Shown: in pieces, positions 1 to 8,071 of the stretch
How positions within the stretch are numbered: position 1 is the first letter of the stretch
How the letters are laid out: each line of letters opens with the position of its first letter
Source of the DNA: JAHCHG01 sp965214585
GTDB lineage: Bacteria; Acidobacteriota; Blastocatellia; Pyrinomonadales; Pyrinomonadaceae
Assembly: GCA_965214585.1 (NCBI GenBank)
Contig: OZ243957.1
Coordinates: 2,542,001 to 2,606,000 of the forward strand
DNA length: 64,000 nucleotides
Direction of reading: 5' to 3'
The notes under the pieces: generated by a model
Told to the model about the DNA's origin: nothing
Database searches by the model: none
What the model saw: the letters and a program-made list of their open reading frames with translations, nothing else
Program-made: the position numbers and the translations under genes

Positions 1-926
1 CAATCGGTTTGGGTTTGATCGGTTTTGCGGACGCTTTTGCGGAATTAAAACCTGATTTAATTGTCCTTCTTGGTGACCGTTTTGAAACTTTTGCGGCGGC
101 GGCGGCGGCTTATTTGGCGAAAATTCCGATAGCGCATTTGCACGGCGGCGAAACGACGGAAGGCGCGACGGACGAGGCGTTAAGACACGCGATTACGAAG
201 ATGTCTTATCTGCATTTTACGTCGGCGGAAGAATACAGAAAGCGCGTGATCCAGCTTGGCGAAAGTCCCGAACGGGTGTTTAACGTCGGCGCAATCGGAC
301 TCGATAATATAAAATTGCTCGAACTTCTGAGCCGCAAAGAATTATCAAATGAACTCGGACACGATCTTGAAAAGCCGACGATTTTGGTCACATATCATCC
401 TGTAACGCTCGAAAATAACACGGCGGAAAGGCAAATCGCCGAACTTTTTGCCGCTTTGGACGAATTTCCCGATTTGAATGTGATTTTTACTTTGCCGAAC
501 GCCGACGCGGACGGGCGAATTATTATCGAAAAAATTAAAGAATACGTTTCTAAAAACGAAGAACGCGCGAAAAGTTTTACGAGCCTCGGACAGTTGAGAT
601 ATTTGTCGAGTCTGCAATTTGTCAAAGCGGTGATCGGCAATTCTTCGAGCGGGATTTTGGAAGTTCCGAGTTTTCATATTCCGACTGTCAACATTGGCGA
701 CAGGCAGACGGGACGCATTAAACCCGAATCGGTAATTGACGCGGCGAATGATAAAAATTCAATCGTCGAAGCGTTTGAAAAAGCCTTGTCAAAAGATTTT
801 GCGGAAATCTGCGAAAATACCGTCAGTCCTTACGGCGACGGACGCGCCGCATCCCGCATATTGCAAATTCTCAAACAGTTCAATAACATTGAATCTTTGA
901 AAAAGACGTTTCACGATTTGTTATGA
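1..926 (+). CDS. legG: Hydrolysing NDP-sugar 2-epimerase (NeuC/LegG family), 5' end outside window
   Basis: The open frame runs off the left edge, so the N-terminus is missing; the TTG at 9 is only an internal codon. The visible part carries the NeuC/LegG fold signatures: GDRFETF, LHGGETTEGATDEALRH (acidic catalytic region), YHPVTL, and GNSSSGILEVPSF near the C-terminus. Enzymes of this family hydrolyse UDP- or GDP-linked amino sugars with inversion at C2, releasing the ManNAc-like sugar that a NeuB-type synthase condenses with phosphoenolpyruvate. The next gene overlaps it by 4 nt (ATGA), indicating translational coupling. The PtmE-like and CMP-synthetase neighbours favour the legionaminic-acid branch over sialic acid; pseudaminic acid uses PseG instead. 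The exact substrate is inferred. Confidence 0.85.
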   Translation, partial: IGLGLIGFADAFAELKPDLIVLLGDRFETFAAAAAAYLAKIPIAHLHGGETTEGATDEALRHAITKMSYLHFTSAEEYRKRVIQLGESPERVFNVGAIGLDNIKLLELLSRKELSNELGHDLEKPTILVTYHPVTLENNTAERQIAELFAALDEFPDLNVIFTLPNADADGRIIIEKIKEYVSKNEERAKSFTSLGQLRYLSSLQFVKAVIGNSSSGILEVPSFHIPTVNIGDRQTGRIKPESVIDAANDKNSIVEAFEKALSKDFAEICENTVSPYGDGRAASRILQILKQFNNIESLKKTFHDLL

Positions 927-1969
927 AATTTTCCGACCATTTGCTTTCAGACAAAAATTCGATCAAGGAAGCCTTGAATATTATCAATAATATCGGGCTT
1001 CGGGCGAATGTTTTGTTTGTGACAAACGGCGACGGGAAACTGCTCGGTTCGGTCAGCGACGGCGACATCAGACGCGCATTATTAAAGGACATTTCGATCA
1101 ACGACGGAATCAGCGAAGCGATGAACAGAGATTGCAAATATCTGGTCGAAGGCGACGTTACAAACGAAATTCTGCGCGAAATGCGCGAGGAAAGTATCAC
1201 GCTGATTCCGCTGGTTGACGCGAACAAAAAAATCGTAAATATCTTAAATTTGAAGGAACTCGAATATATCGTTCCGGCGGAAATCGTGATAATGGCGGGC
1301 GGAAAAGGCAGGCGAATGCTGCCGCTGACGCTCGACACGCCGAAACCTCTGCTCAAAGTCGGCGACAAACCGATTATGGAACACACGATTGACCGTCTGA
1401 CCAAATTCGGCATTGACAAAGTTCACATCAGCGTAAATTATCTGGGCGAAAAAATCGAAGAATATTTCAAGGACGGTTCGCCGAAAGGAATCGAAATAAA
1501 ATACATCTACGAAACCGAACCGCTGGGAACAATCGGCGCGTTGTCTCTGCTTGAAGACGTGCGGCACGACGCGGTTTTATTGATGAATTCGGATTTGCTG
1601 ACCAACATAAATTTCGGCAATTTGTATGACGAATTCGTAAAAACAGGCGCGGATCTGGCGGTGGCGAGCATTCCGTATCACGTTGATCTGCCGTATGCCG
1701 TGATGGAACTTGAAAACGATTCGATTAAATCTCTGCGCGAAAAACCGCGCTACACATATTTTGCCAACGCCGGTATTTACTTGATGAAAAAGGAGTTGCT
1801 GGCGTATATTCCGAAAAATTCGTTTTACAATTCAACCGATCTGATCGAACGGGCAATCGCCGACGGCAAAAAAGTTATCAATTTCCCGATTCTCGGCTAC
1901 TGGCTCGACATCGGAAAAATGCACGATTATCAAAAGGCGCAGGAAGATATTAAGTTGATAAATCTTTGA
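923..1969 (+). CDS. ptmE: CBS-domain sugar-1-phosphate nucleotidyltransferase (PtmE-like)
   Basis: The 348-residue protein has two CBS motifs in the first 120 residues, then a nucleotidyltransferase domain starting VIMAGGKGRRMLPLT with the downstream PKP signature at about 140. This CBS-plus-GT-A architecture is that of PtmE (Cj1329 in Campylobacter), which makes GDP-GlcNAc or GDP-GlcN to feed the GDP-linked legionaminic acid pathway. The ATG overlaps the stop of the epimerase gene. CBS domains usually bind adenine nucleotides and could give feedback control; that is inference. GDP-mannose-type pyrophosphorylase activity on another sugar-1-phosphate cannot be excluded from sequence alone. The gene ends just before a 140-bp dyad repeat. 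Confidence 0.8.
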   Translation: MKFSDHLLSDKNSIKEALNIINNIGLRANVLFVTNGDGKLLGSVSDGDIRRALLKDISINDGISEAMNRDCKYLVEGDVTNEILREMREESITLIPLVDANKKIVNILNLKELEYIVPAEIVIMAGGKGRRMLPLTLDTPKPLLKVGDKPIMEHTIDRLTKFGIDKVHISVNYLGEKIEEYFKDGSPKGIEIKYIYETEPLGTIGALSLLEDVRHDAVLLMNSDLLTNINFGNLYDEFVKTGADLAVASIPYHVDLPYAVMELENDSIKSLREKPRYTYFANAGIYLMKKELLAYIPKNSFYNSTDLIERAIADGKKVINFPILGYWLDIGKMHDYQKAQEDIKLINL

Positions 1970-2013
1970 GGAAAAGTGAATTGTTCATTGAATAAAGCGG
2001 TTGCAGATTTCAA

Positions 2014-2153
2014 AGGCGGAAACCCGACAGTAATGGAGGGTGCTGTTTATTAATCGAAAAGTTTACAGAAAAACAGCACTTTCAGCGAGTTCTTTTGAAA
2101 ATCAACGATCTTCTATTCGATCAGCACCCTCCATTACTGTCGGGTTTCCGCCT
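2014..2153. repeat. 140-bp dyad element, copy 1 (reverse loop orientation)
   Basis: Two perfect 32-nt inverted arms (2014-2045 and 2122-2153) begin AGGCGGAAACCCGACAG and flank a 76-nt loop. The loop is the reverse complement of the type seen in copies 2 and 4 (at 11521 and 54493). The element lies between the ptmE-like and CMP-synthetase genes and ends 14 bp before the next start codon, so that gene has no visible Shine-Dalgarno outside the repeat arm. Confidence 0.9.
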
Positions 2154-2167
2154 GTTTAATAACATTT

Positions 2168-2899
2168 ATGACATCACCGAAAATTCTAATTACAATTTGC
2201 GCCCGCGGCGGCTCGAAGGGAATTCCGAAAAAAAATATAAAACCTCTGAACGGCAAATTGCTGATCGGTTATTCGATTGAAACCGCCAAAAAATTTGCCG
2301 CCGAACACAATGCGGATACAACTTTGTCAACCGACGACGCGAATATAAAAAAAGCGGCGGAGCAGTTTGATTTGAGCGTTGATTATGAGCGTCCGTCAAA
2401 ATTGGCGACGGACGCGGCGGGAAAGATCGAAGTTATCCGCGACGTTTTGTTTTACGAAGAAAAAGCGCGAAATAAAAAATATGATTACGTTTTGGATTTG
2501 GACGTAACATCGCCTTTACGGACGATTGAAGATTTGAACCACGCTTTTGAGATTATCAAATCTGATGAAAATGCGCTGAATTTGTTTTCGGTCAGTCCGG
2601 CAAATCGCAATCCGTATTTTAACGTCGTCGAGGAAAAGGAAAACGGTTATTTCGCGCTCGTCAAAAAGATCGAAGCCGATTATTCGAGCCGCCAAATCGC
2701 GCCGAAAGTTTACGATCTGAACGCTTCGTTTTATTTTTACCGCCGAAATTATTTTGACCAAGAAAATCAGCCGACAATTACCGATAAATCTTTGATTTAC
2801 GTCGTTCCGCACGTTTGTTTCGATCTGGACGAGCCGCTGGATTTCGAGTTTATGGAATTTCTTTTGGCGAACGATAAATTGGATTTCGAGTTGGCTTGA
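2168..2899 (+). CDS. legF: CMP-nonulosonate cytidylyltransferase (LegF/PtmB/NeuA family)
   Basis: The 243-residue protein starts with the CMP-sialate synthetase P-loop-like motif ITICARGGSKGIPKKN and has LDVTSPLR in place of the usual LQPTSPLR, plus a late FDLDEPLDF. The family transfers CMP from CTP to the anomeric hydroxyl of a nonulosonic acid, giving the donor used by sialyl-type glycosyltransferases. It sits with LegG- and PtmE-like genes in the order typical of legionaminate clusters; the synthase (LegI/NeuB) is not in view and is presumably upstream of position 1. The ATG at 2168 lies just behind a dyad repeat arm, so initiation may depend on that structure. Legionaminate rather than Neu5Ac is inferred from context. 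Confidence 0.85.
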   Translation: MTSPKILITICARGGSKGIPKKNIKPLNGKLLIGYSIETAKKFAAEHNADTTLSTDDANIKKAAEQFDLSVDYERPSKLATDAAGKIEVIRDVLFYEEKARNKKYDYVLDLDVTSPLRTIEDLNHAFEIIKSDENALNLFSVSPANRNPYFNVVEEKENGYFALVKKIEADYSSRQIAPKVYDLNASFYFYRRNYFDQENQPTITDKSLIYVVPHVCFDLDEPLDFEFMEFLLANDKLDFELA

Positions 2900-2901
2900 G
2901 A

Positions 2902-3170
2902 TTATAAAAAGAGGTTTTGCCCGCGAATGAACGCGAATAAGCGCGAATAAAAGAGAAGAAAATTTAACAGGGATGAAGGAGATAAATGGGATAAGAAATA
3001 GTTAAAAAGATAAGATCAAATCTTAAATTTATCTTTTATCCCTGTTTATCACCTTCATCCCTGTTAAGTTATTTTCTTAAAATCTGTGTTCATCCGTGTT
3101 TATCTGTGGCTGAAAATTTCTTTTCTTATTCGCACTTATTCGCGTTCATTCGCGGGCAAACTTCTTATAA
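2902..3170. repeat. Nested long inverted repeat filling the legF-oxidoreductase gap
   Basis: Outer arms (about 2902-2955 and 3119-3170) consist of CCCGCGAATGAACGCGAATA-type units. Inner arms (about 2961-2992 and 3038-3070) consist of AACAGGGATGAAGG-type units, also found at 58710 and 58865. A unit reading CTGTGTTCATCCGTGTTTAT at about 3083 belongs to the family seen inside truB and at the cusC-like start. The whole gap is repeat and ends a few bases before the next ATG. Confidence 0.85.
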
Positions 3171-3176
3171 ATTTTT

Positions 3177-4088
3177 ATGAAAATTCTGATAATCGGTTTA
3201 GGTTCAATCGGCAAAAAGCACGTTCGGGCGATCAGAGAACTCCAGCCGAACGCGGAAATTTACGCGGTTCGTCATTCGCCGAAAGCGGAAAGTTTTGAAG
3301 CGGTTGAAAATATTTTCTCGCTTGACGAGATAGATTTTTCGCCGGATTTTGTTATTATATCCAATCCGACAAATCGCCATCGGGAAGCGGTGAAAAGCGT
3401 GATTCGGTTTGATTGCCCGTTGTTTATTGAAAAACCCGTTTTTGAAAATTTGGAAAATACGGGAAATCTGCTGGCGGAAATTAAAGAGAAAAATATTTTA
3501 ACTTATGTCGCGTGCAATCTGCGGTTTCACGGCTGCATCGCTTTTTTGAAAAATTATTTTGCGGAAAACGATTTTCGGCTGAATGAAGTAAACGGTTACT
3601 GCGGTTCGTATCTTCCCGATTGGCGACCGGATGCGGATTTCAGGAAAATTTACAGCGTGAACGAAGCGGAAGGCGGCGGCGTTCATTTGGATTTGATACA
3701 CGAACTCGATTATTTATACTGGCTGTTCGGAACTCCGCAAAAAGCGTCGGCGTTTAAGCGAAGCAATTCTTCGCTGGCGATTTCAGCCGCCGATTATGCG
3801 AATTACGCGCTTTTGTATGAAGATTTTGCGGCAAGCGTGATTTTGAATTATTACAGGCGTTCTCCGAAACGAAGCTGCGAGTTGGTTTTTGAAGATAAAA
3901 TTTGGTTTGTGGATTTGCTGAAAAATCAAATTACGGAAAATGGAAATGTAGTTTTTTCGTCCGACGAAACGATTGCGGACACATACATTTCGCAGATGCG
4001 TTATTTTTTGGATTGTCTGAAATCGAATGAAAAACCGATGAATTCCATTTTTGAAGCGGTTGAAGTTTTGAAAATAGCGTTAAGCTGA
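3177..4088 (+). CDS. Gfo/Idh/MocA-family sugar oxidoreductase
   Basis: The protein has 303 residues. An N-terminal Rossmann motif (ILIIGLGSIGKKH) is followed by the family's FIEKP segment near residue 83, which carries the EKP active-site lysine. A C-terminal alpha/beta domain contains GGGVHLDLIHELDYL (about residues 162-176), matching the second conserved region. Family members oxidise or reduce NDP-sugars or free sugars with NAD(P). Its place between the CMP-synthetase and a PtmA-like SDR is typical of nonulosonate loci, where such genes are thought to tailor the sugar or its precursor. The substrate cannot be read from sequence. The next gene starts 2 bp downstream, so the two are co-translated. 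Confidence 0.75.
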   Translation: MKILIIGLGSIGKKHVRAIRELQPNAEIYAVRHSPKAESFEAVENIFSLDEIDFSPDFVIISNPTNRHREAVKSVIRFDCPLFIEKPVFENLENTGNLLAEIKEKNILTYVACNLRFHGCIAFLKNYFAENDFRLNEVNGYCGSYLPDWRPDADFRKIYSVNEAEGGGVHLDLIHELDYLYWLFGTPQKASAFKRSNSSLAISAADYANYALLYEDFAASVILNYYRRSPKRSCELVFEDKIWFVDLLKNQITENGNVVFSSDETIADTYISQMRYFLDCLKSNEKPMNSIFEAVEVLKIALS

Positions 4089-4090
4089 AA

Positions 4091-4831
4091 ATGAGCGAAT
4101 TAAAAGACAAAATTATCATCGTAACCGGCGGAAGCGGTTTGCTCGGCAGAGTTTTTGTCGAACACATTTCACGCGCCGGAGCGATTGCCGTCAACGCCGA
4201 TATTGCCTGCGAAAATAATATTGAAAAGGGCAAATTTTATCTGGATATTACCGACGAAAGATCGGTTGAAAATCTGATCGCGGAAACGGTTAAAGAATAC
4301 GGCAGAATTGACGGTTTTGTAAACAACGCTTATCCGCGAACTTCTGATTGGGGAGATAAATTTGAAAATATCGCTTTTGAATCGTGGCGGAAAAATGTGG
4401 ATATGCACCAAAACGGATATTTTCTCTGCTGTCAGAAAGTTCTGGAGCAGATGAGAAAACAAAAATTCGGCTCGCTCGTCAATATCAGTTCGATCTACGG
4501 AGTTTTGGGCGCGGATTTTTCGCTTTATGAAAATACGCAGATGACGATGCCGGCGGCGTATGCGGCGATCAAGGGCGCGATTGTCAATTTAACCCGTTAT
4601 CTGGCTTCATATTACGGCGAACACAATGTTCGCGTGAACGCCGTTTCGCCGGGCGGAATTTTTGACGGTCAGCCGGAAAGTTTCGTCGAAAGATACGAAA
4701 GCAAAGTTCCGCTTAAACGTATGGGAACGCCGGAAGACATCGCGCCGTCGGTTGTATTTTTATTGTCGGACGACGCGGCTTATATTACCGGACACAATTT
4801 AATGGTTGACGGCGGTTGGTCGGTGATTTGA
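4091..4831 (+). CDS. ptmA: Short-chain dehydrogenase/reductase, PtmA-like
   Basis: This is a 246-residue classical SDR. The nucleotide-binding motif TGGSGLLG is at 12-19, NNAY at 78-81, the catalytic serine is in NISS (131-134), and the YxxxK pair is Y157/K161. A C-terminal DGGW ending is typical of FabG-like SDRs. In Campylobacter the homologous PtmA is encoded beside the CMP-legionaminate synthetase and is needed for legionaminate-type flagellin glycosylation. Here it directly follows the Gfo/Idh/MocA gene with a 2-bp gap. The exact step is not deducible. It ends the first sub-operon; a repeat-filled gap separates it from the hisF-like gene. Confidence 0.75.
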   Translation: MSELKDKIIIVTGGSGLLGRVFVEHISRAGAIAVNADIACENNIEKGKFYLDITDERSVENLIAETVKEYGRIDGFVNNAYPRTSDWGDKFENIAFESWRKNVDMHQNGYFLCCQKVLEQMRKQKFGSLVNISSIYGVLGADFSLYENTQMTMPAAYAAIKGAIVNLTRYLASYYGEHNVRVNAVSPGGIFDGQPESFVERYESKVPLKRMGTPEDIAPSVVFLLSDDAAYITGHNLMVDGGWSVI

Positions 4832-4849
4832 TTATTTGGGACTTTGGTT

Positions 4850-4938
4850 TTTGGTCTTTGGTTTTTGTAAAGCGCATTTGCTTTAATTAAAGAACTTATA
4901 AGACAGTATCAAAAACCAAAGACCGAAGACCAAAAACC
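4850..4938. repeat. Inverted repeat between ptmA-like and hisF-like genes
   Basis: Arms of the type CTTTGGTTTTTGGTCTTTGG (from about 4851) and their complement (4910-4938) enclose a loop of about 40 nt. The right arm ends 12 bp before the hisF-like start codon, like several other repeats in this window. Confidence 0.7.
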
Positions 4939-4950
4939 AGTTCAAAAATT

Positions 4951-5805
4951 ATGATTACAAAACGAATTATCGCCAGATTGGACATAAAGGGTCCGAATTT
5001 GGTGAAGGGAATTCATCTGGAAGGTTTGCGCGTGCTTGGCAAGCCGGAGAATTTCGCACGGTTTTATTACGAAAACGGCGCGGACGAACTTTTTTTTCAA
5101 GACGTTGTAGCGAGCCTTTACGAGCGCAACAGTTTGGACGAAATAATTTCGCGCACCGCGCGTGATGCGTTTATTCCTTTGACCGTCGGCGGCGGAATCA
5201 GGACGATTGACGACATTAAAAATGTGCTTCGCGCGGGCGCGGACAAAGTTGCGCTGAATACGGCGGTTGTCAAAAATCCGCAGCTAATCGAAGAAGCGGT
5301 TCACAAATTCGGTTCTTCGACGATTGTTGTCGCCATCGAGTGCATTAAGCAGCCGAACGGACAATATGAAGCGTTTATTGACAACGGGCGCGAGGAAACG
5401 GGAAAGGAAGTTTTAAGTTGGGCAAAGGAAGTCGAAGCACTCGGCGCGGGCGAAATTGTTTTAACTTCGGTTGACCGCGAAGGAACGGGCGAAGGTTTCG
5501 ACGCTGCATTGACCGAAATGGTCGCAACGGCGGTCGGAATTCCGGTAATCGCTCACGGCGGCGCGGGAAAACTCGAAGATTTTGTTGAAGTCGTGAAAAA
5601 AGGAAAAGCGGATGCCGTCGCCGTCGCGTCGGTTATTCATTATGATTTTATAAAGAATTTTAGTAAGATGGCTTTTGAAAATCACACGGAAGGTAATCTC
5701 TCCTTTCTTCAAAGCGGGCGGACGAGTTACAGTCAGATTCAAGCCGCGAGCATCCCGGAAATTAAGGACTATTTAGTAAAATCGGGCGTAAATTGCCGGA
5801 TTTGA
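4951..5805 (+). CDS. HisF-like ammonia-channel subunit for acetamidino-sugar synthesis
   Basis: The 284-residue TIM barrel is homologous to the imidazole-glycerol-phosphate synthase cyclase, about 30 residues longer than usual at the C-terminus. Phosphate-binding loops are kept (VGGGIRT at 79-85, HGGAGK, AVAVASV). Of the two catalytic acids of true HisF, D11 is present but position 130 is Glu (VVAIE). With a HisH-like glutaminase and a PseA/WbpG-like enzyme immediately downstream, it most likely delivers ammonia for converting a sugar N-acetyl to acetamidino, as proposed for HisF2/HisH2 in Pseudomonas O-antigen and Campylobacter pseudaminate loci. A role in histidine synthesis is unlikely, as there are no other his genes here. 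Confidence 0.82.
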   Translation: MITKRIIARLDIKGPNLVKGIHLEGLRVLGKPENFARFYYENGADELFFQDVVASLYERNSLDEIISRTARDAFIPLTVGGGIRTIDDIKNVLRAGADKVALNTAVVKNPQLIEEAVHKFGSSTIVVAIECIKQPNGQYEAFIDNGREETGKEVLSWAKEVEALGAGEIVLTSVDREGTGEGFDAALTEMVATAVGIPVIAHGGAGKLEDFVEVVKKGKADAVAVASVIHYDFIKNFSKMAFENHTEGNLSFLQSGRTSYSQIQAASIPEIKDYLVKSGVNCRI

Positions 5806-5815
5806 TTTGTGTTTT

Positions 5816-6460
5816 ATGAGCGAAACGAAAAAAGCTGTAATAATTGATTATCAATTGGGAAATCTTTTCAGCGTTAAACAGGTGTGTTCGCATCTCGGCA
5901 TCGAGGCGAAAATTACTTCGGACAAAAAGGAACTGCTCGAAGCCGATTACGCGATTCTGCCCGGTGTCGGCGCGTTCGGCGATTCGATGGACGGTTTGAA
6001 AAACTTCGATCTGATCGAGCCGATCAAGGATTTTATCGCGTCGGGCAAACCTTTTATGGGCGTTTGTCTTGGAATGCAGCTTTTGTTTACCGAAAGCGAG
6101 GAATTCGGCAATACGAAAGGCTTGGGAATTATCGAAGGCAGCATCAAACGAATTCCGCAACGGGAAGAAGATCAGGTCAAAGTGCCGCAGATTCAATGGA
6201 ATCAGATAAAGAAAACGGACGGGCAGAATTGGCGCGACACACCGTTAAAGACTTGCGAAGACGCGGATTATATGTATTTCGTTCATTCGTTTTACGCCGC
6301 GCCGCAAAATGACGATGTAACTTTGTCGAAAACAATTTACGGTTCGATCAATTATTGTTCTTCGATCAACAAAGACAATGTTTTCGCGTGTCAGTTTCAC
6401 CCGGAAAAAAGCGGTGAGAACGGAGTTTTGATTTATAAAAATTGGTTTGAAAGTATTTAA
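5816..6460 (+). CDS. HisH-like glutamine amidotransferase for acetamidino-sugar synthesis
   Basis: The 214-residue class I glutaminase follows the HisF-like gene by 10 bp. The catalytic cysteine sits in MGVCLGMQLLF (about residue 82), and the His/Glu pair in FHPEKSG near the C-terminus, so the triad is complete. It should hydrolyse glutamine and pass ammonia into the HisF-like barrel. I chose ATG 5816 because the TTG at 5807 would add only three residues almost on top of the preceding stop. Together with the next gene this forms the amidotransferase set; a histidine-pathway role is disfavoured by context. Confidence 0.83.
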   Translation: MSETKKAVIIDYQLGNLFSVKQVCSHLGIEAKITSDKKELLEADYAILPGVGAFGDSMDGLKNFDLIEPIKDFIASGKPFMGVCLGMQLLFTESEEFGNTKGLGIIEGSIKRIPQREEDQVKVPQIQWNQIKKTDGQNWRDTPLKTCEDADYMYFVHSFYAAPQNDDVTLSKTIYGSINYCSSINKDNVFACQFHPEKSGENGVLIYKNWFESI

Positions 6461-6462
6461 AA

Positions 6463-6597
6463 TGACTGGAGCGCAAGCGTCCCGCTTGCAATGAGCGCAC
6501 AGCGCGAAAAAGCCGTTAATCACTCAAACTACCGAGTTTTCAGAGATTTTCCGCCGCTTGCGCGACGGTTGCAAGCGGGACGCTTGCGCTCCAGTCA
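6463..6597. repeat. Long inverted repeat, GCAAGCGTCCCGCTTGC family, copy 1
   Basis: Arms of about 29 nt (6463-6491 and 6569-6597) start TGACTGGAGCGCAAGCGTCC, each arm itself containing a small GCAAGCG/CGCTTGC palindrome. Related copies lie at 51112-51244 and, more diverged, 49075-49249. It fills the gap between the hisH-like and pseA-like genes. Confidence 0.85.
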
Positions 6598-6612
6598 AAA
6601 AATTAAAAAATT

Positions 6613-7839
6613 ATGAGCGAACAGTTGGAAACAAAATACGGCTTGCCGTCGGAAGTGTTTTTCTGCACGAGATGCGTGATGTCGAATCAGCGTCCGGTTT
6701 CGGAAATCGAGTTTAAACACAACATCGAAACGAAAAAAAGAACGATGTCGTTTGACGAAAACGGCGTTTGCGACGCTTGCCGCGCGAATGAAGAGAAAGA
6801 GAAAATTGACTGGCAGAAAAGAGAAGAAGAACTCTTAGAACTCCTCGACAAACACCGCAGCAAAGACGGTTCTTACGACTGCATCGTGCCGGGAAGCGGC
6901 GGAAAAGACAGCGCGTTTCAGGCGCACGTTTTGAAATACAAATACGGAATGAATCCGCTAACCGTAACTTGGACACCGATTTTATATACGGATTACGGTT
7001 ATCAAAACTGGAAAAACTGGATTGACATCGGCGGTTTCGACAATCTCGCGTTTACGAGAAACGGCAGAGTTATGAAACTCTTGACAAAACTTTCAATCGA
7101 AAATCTGCTGCATCCGTTTCAGACATTTATTCTCGGACAAAAAAATCTCGGACCGAAGATCGCGGCAAAATACGGAATTCCGCTTGTTTTCTACGGCGAA
7201 AATGAAGCCGAATACGGCAATCCGATTGCGGATAATTCGAGTTCTCTGCGCGATAAATCTTTTCATACATTCAAAAATATTGACGAACTTTATCTCGGCG
7301 GCGTTTCGATCAAGGAATTGCGCGAAAAATACGACGTGCCGCTGTCGGATCTGATGGCGTTTCTGCCGCTTCCCGCCGATGAAATTGAAAAGGCGGACGT
7401 GCAGGTTCATTATCTCGGCTATTATTTACGCTGGACTCCGCAGGAAGTTTATTATTACGCCGTTGAAAACACGGGCTTTAAGGCGCGTCCGTTCAGAACG
7501 CAGGGAACTTACAGCAAGTATAATTCGATTGACGACAAAATTGACGATCTGCATTATTACACGACGTTTATCAAATTCGGCATCGGACGCGCGACTTACG
7601 ATTCTTCGCAGGAAATTCGCAACAATCATTTAACGAGAGAAGAAGGCTGTGCGCTCGTGAAAAAATTCGACGGCGAATTTCCCGACAAATATTTTTACGA
7701 AATTATGGACTATCTCGGAATGGAATCCGAGCGTTTTCACGATTTGTGCAGCGAATTTCGCTCGCCGCATCTGTGGACAAAAGCTGACGGCGAATGGCGT
7801 TTGCGGCACAACGTAAACAAAACGGGCGTTGACGATTAA
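6613..7839 (+). CDS. N-acetyl sugar amidotransferase (PseA/WbpG/PtmG-like)
   Basis: The 408-residue protein has an N-terminal zinc-binding pattern (C18xxC21 and C53xxC56) followed by a PP-loop ATP-pyrophosphatase motif, GSGGKDS at 94-100. This architecture defines the N-acetyl sugar amidotransferase family (PseA in Campylobacter, WbpG in Pseudomonas, LpsG-type in Legionella). The enzyme adenylates the acetamido oxygen and replaces it with ammonia supplied by a HisH/HisF-like pair, giving an acetamidino group. The preceding two genes supply that pair. The expected product is an acetamidino derivative of the legionaminic-type sugar; which nitrogen (C5 or C7) is modified cannot be told. It ends before a 29-nt inverted repeat. 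Confidence 0.88.
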   Translation: MSEQLETKYGLPSEVFFCTRCVMSNQRPVSEIEFKHNIETKKRTMSFDENGVCDACRANEEKEKIDWQKREEELLELLDKHRSKDGSYDCIVPGSGGKDSAFQAHVLKYKYGMNPLTVTWTPILYTDYGYQNWKNWIDIGGFDNLAFTRNGRVMKLLTKLSIENLLHPFQTFILGQKNLGPKIAAKYGIPLVFYGENEAEYGNPIADNSSSLRDKSFHTFKNIDELYLGGVSIKELREKYDVPLSDLMAFLPLPADEIEKADVQVHYLGYYLRWTPQEVYYYAVENTGFKARPFRTQGTYSKYNSIDDKIDDLHYYTTFIKFGIGRATYDSSQEIRNNHLTREEGCALVKKFDGEFPDKYFYEIMDYLGMESERFHDLCSEFRSPHLWTKADGEWRLRHNVNKTGVDD

Positions 7840-7897
7840 TCAATTTTCGGATTATTGAAAGTTTCATCACAAAGGCGCGGAAACGCTGAGTTCATTA

Positions 7898-8030
7898 AAT
7901 GTAACGCCGTCATCTTGGCGGCTGTCGTGGTGGCTTCCAGCCGCCGCTTTTCCCGACAAAATTGAAGCAATTTTGCGGAATTGACGGCAAGATGCCGTCA
8001 AGACAGCCGCCAAGATGACGGCGTTACATT
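7898..8030. repeat. Perfect 29-nt inverted repeat before the GT-B-like gene
   Basis: Arms 7898-7926 and 8002-8030 (starting AATGTAACGCCGTCATCTTG) are exact complements around a loop of about 75 nt that itself contains further short complementary segments (GACGGCAAGATGCCGTC at 7983). Confidence 0.85.
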
Positions 8031-8071
8031 GCTCCGCATTTCTGCGGTGAAAATTTTTAGAAAATTTCCAA

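Noticed and set aside
2902..3170. CRISPR-like array from short repeated GCGAAT units
   Set aside because: Units are part of inverted arms with no regular spacers, and no cas genes are present.
4951..6460. hisF and hisH as histidine biosynthesis genes
   Set aside because: No other his genes are nearby, the PseA-like gene follows directly, and HisF residue 130 is Glu instead of the catalytic Asp.
1..7839. Pseudaminic acid pathway
   Set aside because: A hydrolysing 2-epimerase and a PtmE-like gene are present, whereas the Pse route uses PseG and PseI; the PseA-like gene alone does not decide the sugar.
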